Shown: in pieces, positions 35,705-43,984 of the stretch
Layout of the letters: every line of letters begins with the position of its first letter
Position numbering within the stretch: the stretch's first letter is position 1
Assembly (NCBI RefSeq): GCF_001182045.1
Contig: NZ_CVTY01000004.1
Coordinates: 248,001-312,000 of the forward strand
From: Dakarella massiliensis
GTDB lineage: Bacteria; Pseudomonadota; Gammaproteobacteria; Burkholderiales; Burkholderiaceae_F
Reading direction: 5' to 3'
DNA: 64,000 nucleotides
The notes under the pieces: generated by a model
Databases searched by the model: none
What the model was told of the DNA's origin: nothing
Seen by the model: the letters and a program-made list of their open reading frames with translations, nothing else
Position numbers and translations under genes: made by a program

Positions 35705-36322
35705 TTACAGGGGATCGCCGCAGCGCATCAGAAGCCGCGCGATTTCAGCGGCGTTATGAATCTCAAGCTTCCGGTAGGCCGAACCGCGGTGAACCTGAAC
35801 GGTCTTCTCAGAAATGCCCAGCCCCTCTGCCACAGCCTTATTGGAGGCGCCCTGGGCTACCATGCGGATCACCTCGCGTTCGCGCTGCGTGAGGGACTCG
35901 AGCTTCGTCTTGAAGCTGGAAATTTCAGCGTCAGCGCGGCGGGCGTTCAGATTCTTCAGCACGGCGTTGCTGATCGCGTCCAGTAGCTTCCGGTCATCCA
36001 CCGGCTTCTGCAGGAAATCCACTGCGCCGCTCTTCAGGCCGCGGACCGCCATATCAATGTCGCCGTGTCCTGAAATAAAGATGATGGGGAAATCGACGCC
36101 CTTGTCTTTCAGAGCATCCTGAAGCTCAAGACCGCTCATCCGGGGCATTCTTACATCAAGCAGAAGGCAGCCCGGGCGGGAGAAATCGTTCGCAGCGAGA
36201 AATGCGAGCGCATTGGAGTATGTCACGACTTCCCAGCCTTCCCCTTCGATCAGGAAGGCCCAGGAACGCCGCATGGCGTCATCGTCATCGATCACGCGGA
36301 TCAAAGGCTTGAGATTGTCCAA
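35705..36322 (-). CDS. Two-component response regulator, FixJ/LuxR family
   Basis: A 205-residue regulator. The receiver domain spans about 6-120: IRVIDDDD carries the acidic pocket, LLLDVRMP the phospho-acceptor D56, ISGHGD the switch residue and QKP the conserved lysine at 106. The LuxR-type helix-turn-helix (about 138-200) reads SLTQREREVIRMVAQGASNKAVA then LGISEKTVQVHRG. No histidine kinase lies nearby, so it is an orphan here. The start is a TTG (MDNLK) with only AAAGAG upstream. The gene and its terminator are convergent with 35130. Confidence 0.88.
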   Translation of the reverse strand: MDNLKPLIRVIDDDDAMRRSWAFLIEGEGWEVVTYSNALAFLAANDFSRPGCLLLDVRMPRMSGLELQDALKDKGVDFPIIFISGHGDIDMAVRGLKSGAVDFLQKPVDDRKLLDAISNAVLKNLNARRADAEISSFKTKLESLTQREREVIRMVAQGASNKAVAEGLGISEKTVQVHRGSAYRKLEIHNAAEIARLLMRCGDPL

Positions 36323-36536
36323 GTTTTGTCTCTTTATCGGAAGGAGGCGTTATCTCGGGACCGTCTCCCATTTTCTTCTCATCTCCTGGGCCCGTTTCCG
36401 AGCGGGCACCCTGAGCATACTTTGTGAAATATTTTAGTCGCCATCAGGCATTCTGATTAAGGATTTAACCGCTTTTTTCTGAAACGGCTGTGGTGTCATC
36501 CGTGCCATTGCGCCTAAGAGCTACTCCTAAAGGGGG

Positions 36537-36580
36537 TTGAAAAAATCGAAAAATGCGTGAATAATGTTTTACGTAAAACA
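36537..36580 (+). promoter_or_regulatory. Promoter with a 16-bp palindrome over the start region
   Basis: -35 TTGAAA (36537-36542), 17-nt spacer, -10 AATAAT (36560-36565). The perfect palindrome TGTTTTACGTAAAACA (36565-36580) begins at the last base of the -10 and covers the expected start of transcription, as a repressor operator would. It lies about 215 nt upstream of the gene at 36796 and after a gap of 200 nt from the divergent regulator. Confidence 0.6.
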
Positions 36581-36795
36581 AATAAACCAAGTTATATACA
36601 AGAAAGGTAGATGTTTAGTACAGCTTTTCCTTCTAGCTGTCAGATGCCTGAATCTTAAGACATTTCATTGTGTAACAAAGGTGTCTTTTGGAAATAATCA
36701 ATGGCATTTAAGCGGCTAATAAGAGAGCGTGACTAATAATACTTTCAACAGAGTACCCGCCGGGGCAGTAACCCGGCAATGAGGAGTCACAAGAC
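36581..36795 (+). promoter_or_regulatory. Leader region with a 15-codon ORF and a hairpin
   Basis: The rest of the 473-nt gap. A 15-codon ORF (36611-36658, MFSTAFPSSCQMPES) follows AAAGG closely. Its stop codon overlaps the base of a hairpin, AAGACA (36657-36662) pairing with TGTCTT (36682-36687), further paired by TTT/AAA and ending TTTTG. A second hairpin, GCCGGG/CCCGGC, lies just before the ribosome binding site of the next gene. The layout resembles attenuation, but the mini-ORF codons suggest no clear amino acid sensor. 36323-36536 holds nothing I can name. Confidence 0.4.
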
Positions 36796-37227
36796 ATGCT
36801 GATGCGCGATATCAATTTGCTGCTGCCTTCCGCGATCCGTACGATGAGAAGCTCGCTCCGCGACGTTTCCCGTCAGCAGATTCCGTTTACGGTGGACGGC
36901 CTTATCCGTCAGGGACTCCCGGAAAAGTTTGCCTCCCAGGTGCGTGAGGCGGCGAAAGAGCTGGGCGGCGAGCGCCTGGTGGTTGCTCGTTTTATCGAAG
37001 AGCTCTTCGCAATGAATCACGAAACCTTTGAGGCTCATGAGTCCCTGATGAAGTGGATCAATTCCCATGATGCCGGGAAGGGTGAGGAAATCAAGGCTCG
37101 GGTCCGCGGGATCCTGAACGCCTGGTATGAAGATGAGTTTGGGCCGGGCTATCTCGAGTCCGTGACGCCCGATGACGAAGAGACGGTGCAGGACAAGGCC
37201 CGCATCTTCGTGAATCATCTCTTCTGA
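36796..37227 (+). CDS. Protein of unknown function with an elaborate leader
   Basis: A 143-residue soluble protein, not recognised. No signal peptide or membrane helix; predominantly helical by eye. Visible stretches are RDINLLLPSAIRTMRSSLRDV, a charged middle (EAAKELGGERLVVARFIEELFAMNHETFEAHESLMKWI, given here in part), and a C-terminal FGPGYLE, then DDEETVQDKARIFVNHLF. GAGGAG lies 10 nt before ATG 36796, so this start is chosen over ATG 36802. It is preceded by a promoter with palindrome and structured leader, and followed by a terminator, so it is a single-gene unit next to the orphan regulator. Confidence 0.65.
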   Translation: MLMRDINLLLPSAIRTMRSSLRDVSRQQIPFTVDGLIRQGLPEKFASQVREAAKELGGERLVVARFIEELFAMNHETFEAHESLMKWINSHDAGKGEEIKARVRGILNAWYEDEFGPGYLESVTPDDEETVQDKARIFVNHLF

Positions 37228-37267
37228 AAAAGAAGTCTGGCGGAGGATTCTCACCGCCTAACTGAAG

Positions 37268-37296
37268 AAGCAGCTCCGTTGGGGGCTGCTTTTTTA
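37268..37296 (+). terminator. Terminator after the gene at 36796
   Basis: AAGCAGC (37268-37274) pairs with GCTGCTT (37285-37291) around a 10-nt loop, followed by TTTTT. Confidence 0.8.
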
Positions 37297-37467
37297 TGTC
37301 TGAAGGATCCGACAGAGAAGATAAAACCGATTCCTGTTCTCGATAATGTTGAAATTTTCAAACGTTTGAATGAGTATGAGTCTCACAAATTTTTAATCTG
37401 AATATTAAATAAAATAAATAAAAACAAATAAATATAAAAATCATTCCGTGTAGTTCTTTTTAATAAA

Positions 37468-37482
37468 TGATAATAATTATCA
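37468..37482 (+). promoter_or_regulatory. Fur box upstream of the feo operon
   Basis: TGATAATAATTATCA is a perfect 7-1-7 inverted repeat, matching the core of the Fur consensus (GATAAT dyads). It lies 100 nt before feoA in very AT-rich DNA and within the plausible promoter region. Iron-bound Fur would repress the feo genes. The gap 37297-37467 otherwise holds only AT-rich sequence. Confidence 0.85.
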
Positions 37483-37507
37483 GAAGTGATAAACTTCACA
37501 TGAAATT

Positions 37508-37561
37508 CTGCGGCGATAGACCGCAGTTTGCCTAAAAACTGTCCTCCCGGTTTTGGGAGGA
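37508..37561 (+). promoter_or_regulatory. Two tandem hairpins in the feo leader
   Basis: CTGCGG/CCGCAG (37508-37513 and 37521-37526) and TCCTCCC/GGGAGGA (37542-37548 and 37555-37561) form two small stable stems between the Fur box and the feoA ribosome binding site (AAGGGG). They may be structured leader elements; no known riboswitch is recognised. Position and perfect pairing are seen, function is inferred. Confidence 0.45.
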
Positions 37562-37581
37562 TTGCCACCAAGGGGTTCGAA

Positions 37582-37803
37582 ATGATCAAGCCGTTGACGG
37601 AGCTCGGGATCGGGAATCCCGGGATTGTGACCGCGATCCGCGGTTCCGTAAAAGAAGTGAGTTCGCTGAAGGATCTGGGACTGCATCTGGGTTCTCAGGT
37701 GAAAGTGCTTCATGGGAAGGAAGGCGATTCAATCATGGTTGCAGTGGGAGATGCCCGCATCGGCATCAACTACCAGATGGCAAAGAAAATTCTTGTTCAT
37801 TGA
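37582..37803 (+). CDS. feoA: FeoA domain protein, first copy
   Basis: A 73-residue SH3-like protein of ferrous iron uptake. It begins MIKPLTELGIGNPGIVTAIRGS and has GLHLGSQVKVLHGKEGDSIMVAVGDARIGI, matching the FeoA fold; it works with the FeoB permease at the inner membrane. I start at ATG 37582 (AAGGGG upstream); the open frame runs 18 codons further into the hairpins. It is the first gene of feoA-feoA-feoB-feoC and lies 15 nt before the second FeoA. Confidence 0.88.
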   Translation: MIKPLTELGIGNPGIVTAIRGSVKEVSSLKDLGLHLGSQVKVLHGKEGDSIMVAVGDARIGINYQMAKKILVH

Positions 37804-37818
37804 CTAGAGAGACTTTTC

Positions 37819-38046
37819 ATGATTCTGAATGAATTGAAGGTTGGGGACCGCGGCAAGATCGCGAAGTTCCTCGGGGGACAGCCCGATTACCGACGTCATC
37901 TTCTGATGCTGGGTGCGACGCCTGGAGCCACCTTCGAAGTGGTGCGCGTTGCTCCGATGGGGGATCCGATTGAGATCCGTGTCCGCGGTTCGATGGTTTC
38001 TGTCCGCAAGGGTGAAGCGGAAATCGTCGAAGTTGAAAAGCTCTAA
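37819..38046 (+). CDS. feoA: FeoA domain protein, second copy
   Basis: A 75-residue FeoA protein, distinct from the first copy, with LKVGDRGKIAKFLGG, RRHLLMLGATPGATFEVVRVAPMGDPIEIRVRG and VSVRKGEAEIVEVE, closer to the classical FeoA. Two separate feoA genes before feoB are known in several bacteria and suggest a heteromeric contribution to FeoB. Its stop is 16 nt before the feoB start. Confidence 0.9.
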   Translation: MILNELKVGDRGKIAKFLGGQPDYRRHLLMLGATPGATFEVVRVAPMGDPIEIRVRGSMVSVRKGEAEIVEVEKL

Positions 38047-38062
38047 TCCGGGAGAACCACTC

Positions 38063-40411
38063 GTGTCCAAACATATTGTCTGCATCGTCGGCAACCCTAA
38101 CTGCGGCAAGACGACTCTTTTCAACGCTATTACCGGTTCCAAGCAGGAAGTCGGCAACTGGCCTGGCGTTACGGTTGAGAAGAAGGTCGGTCATTACAGC
38201 TACGATGGTCACGATATTTCGCTCGTCGACCTGCCGGGTATCTATTCCGTTACGCCCTCCAACGCGACGGGCGAGGATGAGCGCGTCGCGCGCGACTATC
38301 TCCTGTCCGGAGAGGCTGAGGCGGTGATCAACATCGTTGACGCCGGCAACCTTGAACGCAACCTCTATCTCTCTACCCAGCTGCTCGAAATGCGGGTGCC
38401 GATGATCATGGTCGTTAACATGATGGACATTGCGCGCCAGCATAAGCTCGAGATCAATCTTGATCGTCTTTCCGAACGCTTCGGCTGCCCGGTGATCGGC
38501 ATGGTGGCGAGCAAGGAAAAAGGCCTGAAGCAGCTTGAGGACGCGGTGAACCGCATGGTGGACAGCCAGACGATTCCGGCTAACGCCGTGCAGTATCCGT
38601 CTGACATCACTGCCGCGATCGACGCGATCGCGAAGCGGCTTGAGGCGACCGGCGCGAAGCACGCCCGCTGGACGGCCACGCAGGTGCTCGAAAACGCGGA
38701 ACTCGCTTCTGAACTGCCCTCTGATGTCACGCACGATCTGCTGGAACTGAAGCGTCCGGTTGAGCACTATGGCGAAGACCTGGATATCGCTATTGCCGAT
38801 ACCCGCTATCAGCTCGTCGGCACGATCTGCGAAGAGGTGCTGCACCACAAGGGTGACGTGGGCTCTACCACCACCGATAAGATCGACAAGATTGTTCTGA
38901 ACCGCTGGCTCGGCATCCCGATCTTCCTTCTCGTGATGTACCTGATGTTCGTTTTCACGATTAACGTCGGCAGCGCATTTACCGACTTCTTCGATATTCT
39001 CGTGGGCGGTGTGCTGGTTGACGGTTTCGGTCAGCTTCTCACCAGCATTGGTGCACCGGGCTGGCTGAAGACGATTCTCGCGGACGGTGTCGGCGGCGGT
39101 ATTCAGACGGTTTCCACCTTCATTCCGGTGGTCTTCTGCCTGTTCATCTTCCTCTCCTTCCTTGAGGACTCGGGTTACATGGCCCGCGCCGCTTTCGTGA
39201 TGGACCGCTTTATGCGCTCCATCGGTCTGCCGGGCCGCGCGTTCATTCCGCTCATCGTGGGCTTTGGCTGCGGCGTTCCCGCCATCATGTCCACCCGTAC
39301 GATGAACCGTGAGTCTGACCGCATCATGACCGTCATGATGGTGCCCTTCATGTCCTGCGGTGCCCGTCTTCCGGTCTATGTGCTGTTTGGCGCTGCGTTC
39401 TTCGCTGGAAGCGGCTCGCTCCTCCTCTTCAGCCTTTATCTGATCGGTATCTGCGTCGCCATTCTGACGGGTTTCCTTCTGAAGAAGAATGCCTTCCCGG
39501 GCAATAACGCCTCCTTCATCATGGAGATTCCGCCGTATCACATCCCGACGCTTCGCGGCATCTGGAACCACACGGCAGAACGTGTCGGCGCCTTTATCGG
39601 CCGCGCCGGCAAGGTGATTACCGCTGTGGTCGTGGTTCTGACGTTCCTGAACTCCTGGGGCACGGACGGAACTTTCGGTCACCAGGACAGCGAGGACAGC
39701 GTTCTCTCTGCTATCGGTAAGACGATCGTTCCGGCCTTTGAGCCGATGGGCATTACGCCTGTAAACTGGCCTGCTTCTGTCGGCGTCTTCACGGGCGTTC
39801 TGGCGAAGGAGTCTGTGATCGGTACGCTTAATTCTCTCTACGCAGTGGCTGCTGACCGCGAAAACGCAGCGGCTGGTGTGGATACGAAGCCTGATGAACC
39901 GGAAGAAGCCTGGAGCTTTACCGCTACACTGCAGGAAGCCCTGAGCACGACTGGGGATAATCTGCTGGGTCTTGCGGGACAGCTTGAAAATCCGCTTCTC
40001 AAGGGTACCCATATCGGTGATCTCTCGAACACGGAAGAAGCCGTTGAAGAAGCTGAAGGCACAATGACGACCGTCACGATGATGCAGAAGCTCTTTGGCT
40101 CGACCACCGCGGCTTTTGCGTACCTCCTGATGGTGCTGCTCTACATGCCCTGCTGCGCCGCTATCGGTACGATCTGGCGTGAAGTGGGTACCCGCTGGAC
40201 CCTCTTCGCCTGCGCCTGGACCACCGGTATCGGCTACTGCTCCGCTACGGTCTTCTATCAGATCGCCACGTTTGCCCAGCATCCGGCTTATTCGCTCAGC
40301 TGCATCGTGGGAAGCGCCGCGTTTGTCGCTGTGATGATCCTCTGGATGCGCGCGAGCCGTAACAATGCGATCAAGAACGGCCCCCGTGTGATCCCGATCA
40401 AGGCGGCCTGA
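38063..40411 (+). CDS. feoB: Ferrous iron transport protein B
   Basis: Inner-membrane Fe2+ importer of 782 residues. The cytoplasmic G-domain carries G1 GNPNCGKTT (10-18), G3 DLPGIYS and G4 VVNMMDIA, followed by a GDI-like helical part. Gate domains and about ten hydrophobic helices follow (from residue 290), including FGCGVPAIMSTRTM and CCAAIGTIWRE. I start at GTG 38063 (VSKHIVCIVGNP); CGGGAGAA precedes it and upstream codons belong to the feoA frame. It is followed by a 14-bp hairpin and feoC. Confidence 0.96.
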   Translation: MSKHIVCIVGNPNCGKTTLFNAITGSKQEVGNWPGVTVEKKVGHYSYDGHDISLVDLPGIYSVTPSNATGEDERVARDYLLSGEAEAVINIVDAGNLERNLYLSTQLLEMRVPMIMVVNMMDIARQHKLEINLDRLSERFGCPVIGMVASKEKGLKQLEDAVNRMVDSQTIPANAVQYPSDITAAIDAIAKRLEATGAKHARWTATQVLENAELASELPSDVTHDLLELKRPVEHYGEDLDIAIADTRYQLVGTICEEVLHHKGDVGSTTTDKIDKIVLNRWLGIPIFLLVMYLMFVFTINVGSAFTDFFDILVGGVLVDGFGQLLTSIGAPGWLKTILADGVGGGIQTVSTFIPVVFCLFIFLSFLEDSGYMARAAFVMDRFMRSIGLPGRAFIPLIVGFGCGVPAIMSTRTMNRESDRIMTVMMVPFMSCGARLPVYVLFGAAFFAGSGSLLLFSLYLIGICVAILTGFLLKKNAFPGNNASFIMEIPPYHIPTLRGIWNHTAERVGAFIGRAGKVITAVVVVLTFLNSWGTDGTFGHQDSEDSVLSAIGKTIVPAFEPMGITPVNWPASVGVFTGVLAKESVIGTLNSLYAVAADRENAAAGVDTKPDEPEEAWSFTATLQEALSTTGDNLLGLAGQLENPLLKGTHIGDLSNTEEAVEEAEGTMTTVTMMQKLFGSTTAAFAYLLMVLLYMPCCAAIGTIWREVGTRWTLFACAWTTGIGYCSATVFYQIATFAQHPAYSLSCIVGSAAFVAVMILWMRASRNNAIKNGPRVIPIKAA

Positions 40412-40428
40412 TCAGGCAGATAAGAATT

Positions 40429-40463
40429 CCGCTTCCGGCCCCGTCAAAGGGGGCCGGAAGCGG
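40429..40463 (+). promoter_or_regulatory. Long hairpin between feoB and feoC
   Basis: CCGCTTCCGGCCCC (40429-40442) and GGGGCCGGAAGCGG (40450-40463) form a perfect 14-bp stem with a 7-nt loop. No T-run follows; the feoC ribosome binding site lies about 20 nt downstream. It probably stabilises the feoAAB mRNA or sets the level of FeoC. Confidence 0.7.
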
Positions 40464-40495
40464 CTCACTCCCGAAAGGGAAAGGAATTTTTGAGC

Positions 40496-40741
40496 ATGGC
40501 AAGTCTTATTGAACTGCGTGACTACGTGAAGTCAAAAGGAAGCATCAGCCTGATTGAGATGGCAAATGAATTCCGCACGCCGAAAGAACTCCTCGAACCG
40601 ATGATGGAGCGCCTCGTGCAGAAGGGGCAGATTGAAACCTGGGTTCCGAAGGTGATGCATTCGCCGTGCTGCAGTGACAGGAAGTCCTGCGGATGCGGCG
40701 GTGAGGAAAAGCCTGTCCGGTACTACCGCTGGGTTGAATAA
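40496..40741 (+). CDS. feoC: FeoC-like winged-helix protein with cysteine cluster
   Basis: A small protein (81 residues) with a winged-helix fold: LIELRDYVKSKGSISLIEMANEFRTPKELLEPMMERLVQKG (partial quote, about residues 4-44). A cysteine-rich loop, CCSDRKSCGCGG, resembles the iron-sulphur cluster site of FeoC. It probably modulates FeoB stability or feo transcription in response to oxygen or iron. I choose ATG 40496 over TTG 40490; AAAGGAA precedes both. It is the last gene of the feo operon, followed by a terminator. Confidence 0.85.
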   Translation: MASLIELRDYVKSKGSISLIEMANEFRTPKELLEPMMERLVQKGQIETWVPKVMHSPCCSDRKSCGCGGEEKPVRYYRWVE

Positions 40742-40774
40742 GCGGGATCAGGGGTTTCGAATCAAAGTGCCTGT

Positions 40775-40813
40775 AAGGGGGGGGAGAGACGAGGGTCTTT
40801 CACCTCCCTTTTT
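40775..40813 (+). terminator. Terminator of the feo operon
   Basis: AAGGGGGG (40775-40782) pairs with CCTCCCTT (40803-40810; one G-U) over a 20-nt loop, ending in TTTTT. Confidence 0.65.
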
Positions 40814-40814
40814 C

Positions 40815-40842
40815 TTGCTAACCTCTCCTCTAACAGTTATCT
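40815..40842 (+). promoter_or_regulatory. Candidate promoter of nfo
   Basis: TTGCTA (40815-40820), 16-nt spacer, TTATCT (40837-40842), 22 nt before the nfo start. It follows directly after the feo terminator, where a promoter is needed. Confidence 0.4.
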
Positions 40843-40864
40843 ATTGAAGAAAGAGGAAATTGAA

Positions 40865-41698
40865 ATGCTGAATATCGGCTGCCACCTGTCGTCGAGCAAA
40901 GGCTATCTCGCGATGGGAAAAGAAGCAGTGAAGATCGGTGCATCGACCTTTCAGTTCTTTACGAGAAATCCGCGAGGCGGTTCCGCGAAGCCGCAGGATC
41001 CAGAAGATGTGAAGGCGTATCTCGCGTTCGCCTCGGAACACGGTCTTACGCCGGGCCTGGCGCACGCGCCCTACACGCTGAACCCCTGTTCTGCGGATCC
41101 CTCGATCCGGCAGTTTGCCCGCGAGACTATGGCGGATGATCTGGTGCGGCTTTCCGCGCTTCCTGGTTTCCAGTACAACTTCCACCCGGGTTCCCACGTG
41201 AAGCAGGGCGTGGAAGAGGGTGTCCGGCTGATCGTTGAAATGCTGGATGCGGTGCTGACACCGGATATCAAGACTACGGTGCTTCTCGAAACGATGGCGG
41301 GCAAGGGGAGTGAGGTTGGCCGCTGCTTTGAGGAGCTCCGGATGATCATGGATCGTGCGAAACTCGGCGATCGGCTGGGCGTCTGCCTCGACACGTGCCA
41401 CATCTGGGACGGCGGCTACGATATTGTCGGAAACCTTGACGGAGTGCTGGAAGAGTTTGACCGTACGGTGGGTCTTAACCGACTGAAGGCGATTCATCTG
41501 AATGACAGCAAGAATCCGCGTTCAAGCCATAAGGACCGGCATGAAAAAATCGGCGAAGGAGAGATTGGATTGGACGCTCTGGTCCGTGTGATCAACCACC
41601 CGGCGCTGAAGCATCTGCCCTTTTATCTCGAGACCCCGAATGAGCTTCCGGGCTACGCGCATGAAATTAAGCTCCTGAGAGAGCATTATGTAGAGTAA
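40865..41698 (+). CDS. nfo: Deoxyribonuclease IV (AP endonuclease family 2)
   Basis: Zinc-dependent endonuclease that cuts 5' of abasic sites in base excision repair. The 277-residue protein is a TIM barrel with the metal-ligand motifs [19 protein letters not shown] and [22 protein letters not shown] (partial, about residues 209-230). Length is typical (about 280). I start at ATG 40865 (MLNIGCHLS), with AGAGGAA upstream; a TTG seven codons earlier would lie over that site. Followed 98 nt later by the YihY-type gene. Confidence 0.95.
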   Translation: MLNIGCHLSSSKGYLAMGKEAVKIGASTFQFFTRNPRGGSAKPQDPEDVKAYLAFASEHGLTPGLAHAPYTLNPCSADPSIRQFARETMADDLVRLSALPGFQYNFHPGSHVKQGVEEGVRLIVEMLDAVLTPDIKTTVLLETMAGKGSEVGRCFEELRMIMDRAKLGDRLGVCLDTCHIWDGGYDIVGNLDGVLEEFDRTVGLNRLKAIHLNDSKNPRSSHKDRHEKIGEGEIGLDALVRVINHPALKHLPFYLETPNELPGYAHEIKLLREHYVE

Positions 41699-41796
41699 GA
41701 AGCTGCGGCATGAGCAGGCGGAACCCCGGGTTCCGGGCCTCTCAGGAGACCGCGGACCGGGGTATCGCCCGCAGGAAAGAATTTTGAAGGAGAGCC

Positions 41797-43086
41797 ATGC
41801 CGCTCGCGTTAGATAAGAAACTGGATAAAGAATTCGGCCGCCAGGGGCTTGCCCTGACGCTGAAGCGCCTGTCAAAGCTCGCTCTGAACCGATTCAGCGA
41901 AACCAACATCGTGGAGATTTCAAGCTCCATGACGCTCGCCACGGTGCTTTCCATCGTCCCGCTGCTCGCCGTGGCGCTCGCGGTGTTTTCCGTGATTCCG
42001 GCCTTTGCGGTGTACCGCAAGGAGCTCGAGCTGATCCTCGCGAACGTCATTCCAGGTCAGTACAGCATTCAGATCTTTCACTATCTGAGAGGCTTCTCCG
42101 AACATGCGCGGGGTCTCTCAGCCTTTGGTTTCGCGGGTGTCGCGCTTTCAGCCTGGTTCCTGATTGATAAGATTTTCAAGACGATCAATCAGATCTTCCG
42201 GGTCCGTCATCAGCGGTCCATCGCCCAGAAGGCGGTTCTTTACTGGGCGCTTCTGACGCTTGGTCCCGTGGTGACTGTCGGCAGCATCACAGTGACCACG
42301 TATCTCGCGCGTCTCGCGCTCTCGGGGTTCTCAGGAGGCATCGTTTTCTGGGGACTCAATACGCTCACCTTCATCATTCAGACGCTGGGTTACAGCGCGA
42401 TGTTCTACGCGATTCCCAACTGCCGCGTGAAGTGGCGGGATGCCATGGCGGGCGGTCTTTTCACCTCAGTGGTCGGTCTTGTCGTCAAGTGGGGATTCTC
42501 GGCCTATATCAGCCACGGAACGCTGACGAGTCTCTACGGGGCGTTTGTCGCGCTTCCGGTGTTCATGCTCTGGATATATGCGACCTGGATCCTGATTTTT
42601 GCCGGCGCCGGCGTGACCGCTACGCTTCCTATGATCGCGAGCGGCCGTTTCGGGGATACTTATAAGCATGGCAACAGCCTGGCTACGGGAATTGGGCTTC
42701 TTGAAGCCCTGATGCGGGGAAAAGAAGCGGGTAACCCGGTGGTGCCGGTTGAGAAGCTCTGCCGCAAGGTAGACAGTTGGCCTGAGGCGGTAGGAGCGAT
42801 TCTCGAGCAGCTTGCGGAAGTGGGTTACGTCTCCCGGGTGACTGACAGGCGGGGGAAGGGCGATGCCTGGGTGCTGATCGCGGATCCCGATAAGGCGACG
42901 CTGAAACCCGTGGTAGCCGCTCTCGCGCTGGATCCGACCATCCGTCTCTTCAAAGAGGAAAATGCCACGGACTCGTCCTGGTACCACGGCCTCATGGCGG
43001 ATAAGGTGCTGAATACACCGCTCTCCGTCGTGCTGCACGGCGAAGAGCGGCAGGCGGCGGCTAAACGAGAAGCCCGCGAGCCATAA
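41797..43086 (+). CDS. YihY/Rbn-family inner membrane protein
   Basis: A 429-residue protein of the family once called ribonuclease BN, now generally an uncharacterised YihY membrane protein. Several hydrophobic helices lie between residues 45 and 270, with SSSMTLATVLSIVPLLAVALA and the family motif AFVALPVFMLWIYATWILIFAGA. The C-terminal 150 residues form a soluble domain with a winged-helix look (LEQLAEVGYVSRVTDRRGKGDAWVL, partly). ATG 41797 follows AAGGAGAG. Its 3' end overlaps the convergent regulator gene by 26 nt. 41699-41796 holds only a palindrome (GGAACCCCGGGTTCC). Confidence 0.88.
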   Translation: MPLALDKKLDKEFGRQGLALTLKRLSKLALNRFSETNIVEISSSMTLATVLSIVPLLAVALAVFSVIPAFAVYRKELELILANVIPGQYSIQIFHYLRGFSEHARGLSAFGFAGVALSAWFLIDKIFKTINQIFRVRHQRSIAQKAVLYWALLTLGPVVTVGSITVTTYLARLALSGFSGGIVFWGLNTLTFIIQTLGYSAMFYAIPNCRVKWRDAMAGGLFTSVVGLVVKWGFSAYISHGTLTSLYGAFVALPVFMLWIYATWILIFAGAGVTATLPMIASGRFGDTYKHGNSLATGIGLLEALMRGKEAGNPVVPVEKLCRKVDSWPEAVGAILEQLAEVGYVSRVTDRRGKGDAWVLIADPDKATLKPVVAALALDPTIRLFKEENATDSSWYHGLMADKVLNTPLSVVLHGEERQAAAKREAREP

Positions 43087-43984
43087 ATTTTGATCCGGTC
43101 CGGAGCACCACCGGACCGATTACCGTGATCAGAGACGAGAAATCAGACTCTGAGAAAGTGCGGACTGGATAGGCCGGATTGTCAAACTGAATAATGACCG
43201 AACCGTCAGGTTCTTTCAGCAGGCGGCCAAGCGTGCTCTGTCCCTGCCAGAAAAGGAGATGCACCGCGCCGTAGTGAACCCGGTTCGGGTTTCCGGTATC
43301 CACGACGATTGTGTCCTCGGGACAGATCGCGGGTGCCATCGTATCGGTGCGGACCACAAACTGCCGGCAGGCCTTTGGGTCATGCCCCTTCAGATCCGTT
43401 TTCGGAATCACGGCGTCAATCCGTTCATCGGACGGCACCAGCACCGGGATGCGGGGAGACTTCCCGCGGATCAGCGAGAAAGTCGGCACCGAGGCGTAGA
43501 GGTGGCAGCGGCTGGCACAGGGATCCTTCTTCTTTTTTTCAGATTTTCCGGATTCTGCGGCCGGCTCGTCCTTAGCGGAGGATTTCTCTTCCGGCACTTC
43601 GAGGTCAAGCGGCATCGTATAGTCCGGGTTCCGCGGTCGGCCGGGCGATTTCTTGGGTGCCTCAGGTTCGGGATCCGGGCGCGTTTCCGCGGCAGACTCC
43701 AAATGCGCGGGTTGGACCGCAGGCGCAGTCATCTCATGAATCCAGTCATCCGCAGGGCTCACCCAGGGCTGCCCCTGACCGTCAGAAAGCCAGCGGGCAT
43801 TGACGTTAAAGAGGTCCGCGAGTCTGAAAAGAACATCCGCCTGGACCTTCCGTGTATCGCCGGCAAGCCACTTCGCGACGGCGGGCTGCGAGACGCCAAC
43901 CTGATCCGCGACATAGCGCTGCTTATAGTTCATCCGCTCCATGCAGGCACGGAGCCGATCGGCAAAGGTCTGTTTTGCTGTCAT
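43061..43984 (-). CDS. XRE-type regulator with degenerate S24 peptidase-like domain
   Basis: A 307-residue DNA-binding protein. The N-terminal XRE helix-turn-helix spans about 7-60 (LRACMERMNYKQRYVADQVGVSQPAVAKW, partly). A disordered charged linker follows (about 95-155) with SPGRPRNP, which resembles an AT hook. The C-terminal domain (about 165-305) has the LexA/CI S24 pattern: TDTMAPAICPEDTIVV where family members have a serine in place of T215, and TLGRLLKE where the catalytic lysine is normally at G253. Autoproteolysis is therefore doubtful. It overlaps the YihY-type gene and lies 4 nt within the small membrane protein gene. Confidence 0.85.
   Translation of the reverse strand: MTAKQTFADRLRACMERMNYKQRYVADQVGVSQPAVAKWLAGDTRKVQADVLFRLADLFNVNARWLSDGQGQPWVSPADDWIHEMTAPAVQPAHLESAAETRPDPEPEAPKKSPGRPRNPDYTMPLDLEVPEEKSSAKDEPAAESGKSEKKKKDPCASRCHLYASVPTFSLIRGKSPRIPVLVPSDERIDAVIPKTDLKGHDPKACRQFVVRTDTMAPAICPEDTIVVDTGNPNRVHYGAVHLLFWQGQSTLGRLLKEPDGSVIIQFDNPAYPVRTFSESDFSSLITVIGPVVLRTGSKFMARGLLV

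Noticed and set aside
37817..40282. An 821-codon open frame antisense to feoA/feoB
   Set aside because: Same shadow effect; its composition (Arg, His, Asp-rich) is that of a reversed codon pattern and feoB on the plus strand is certain.
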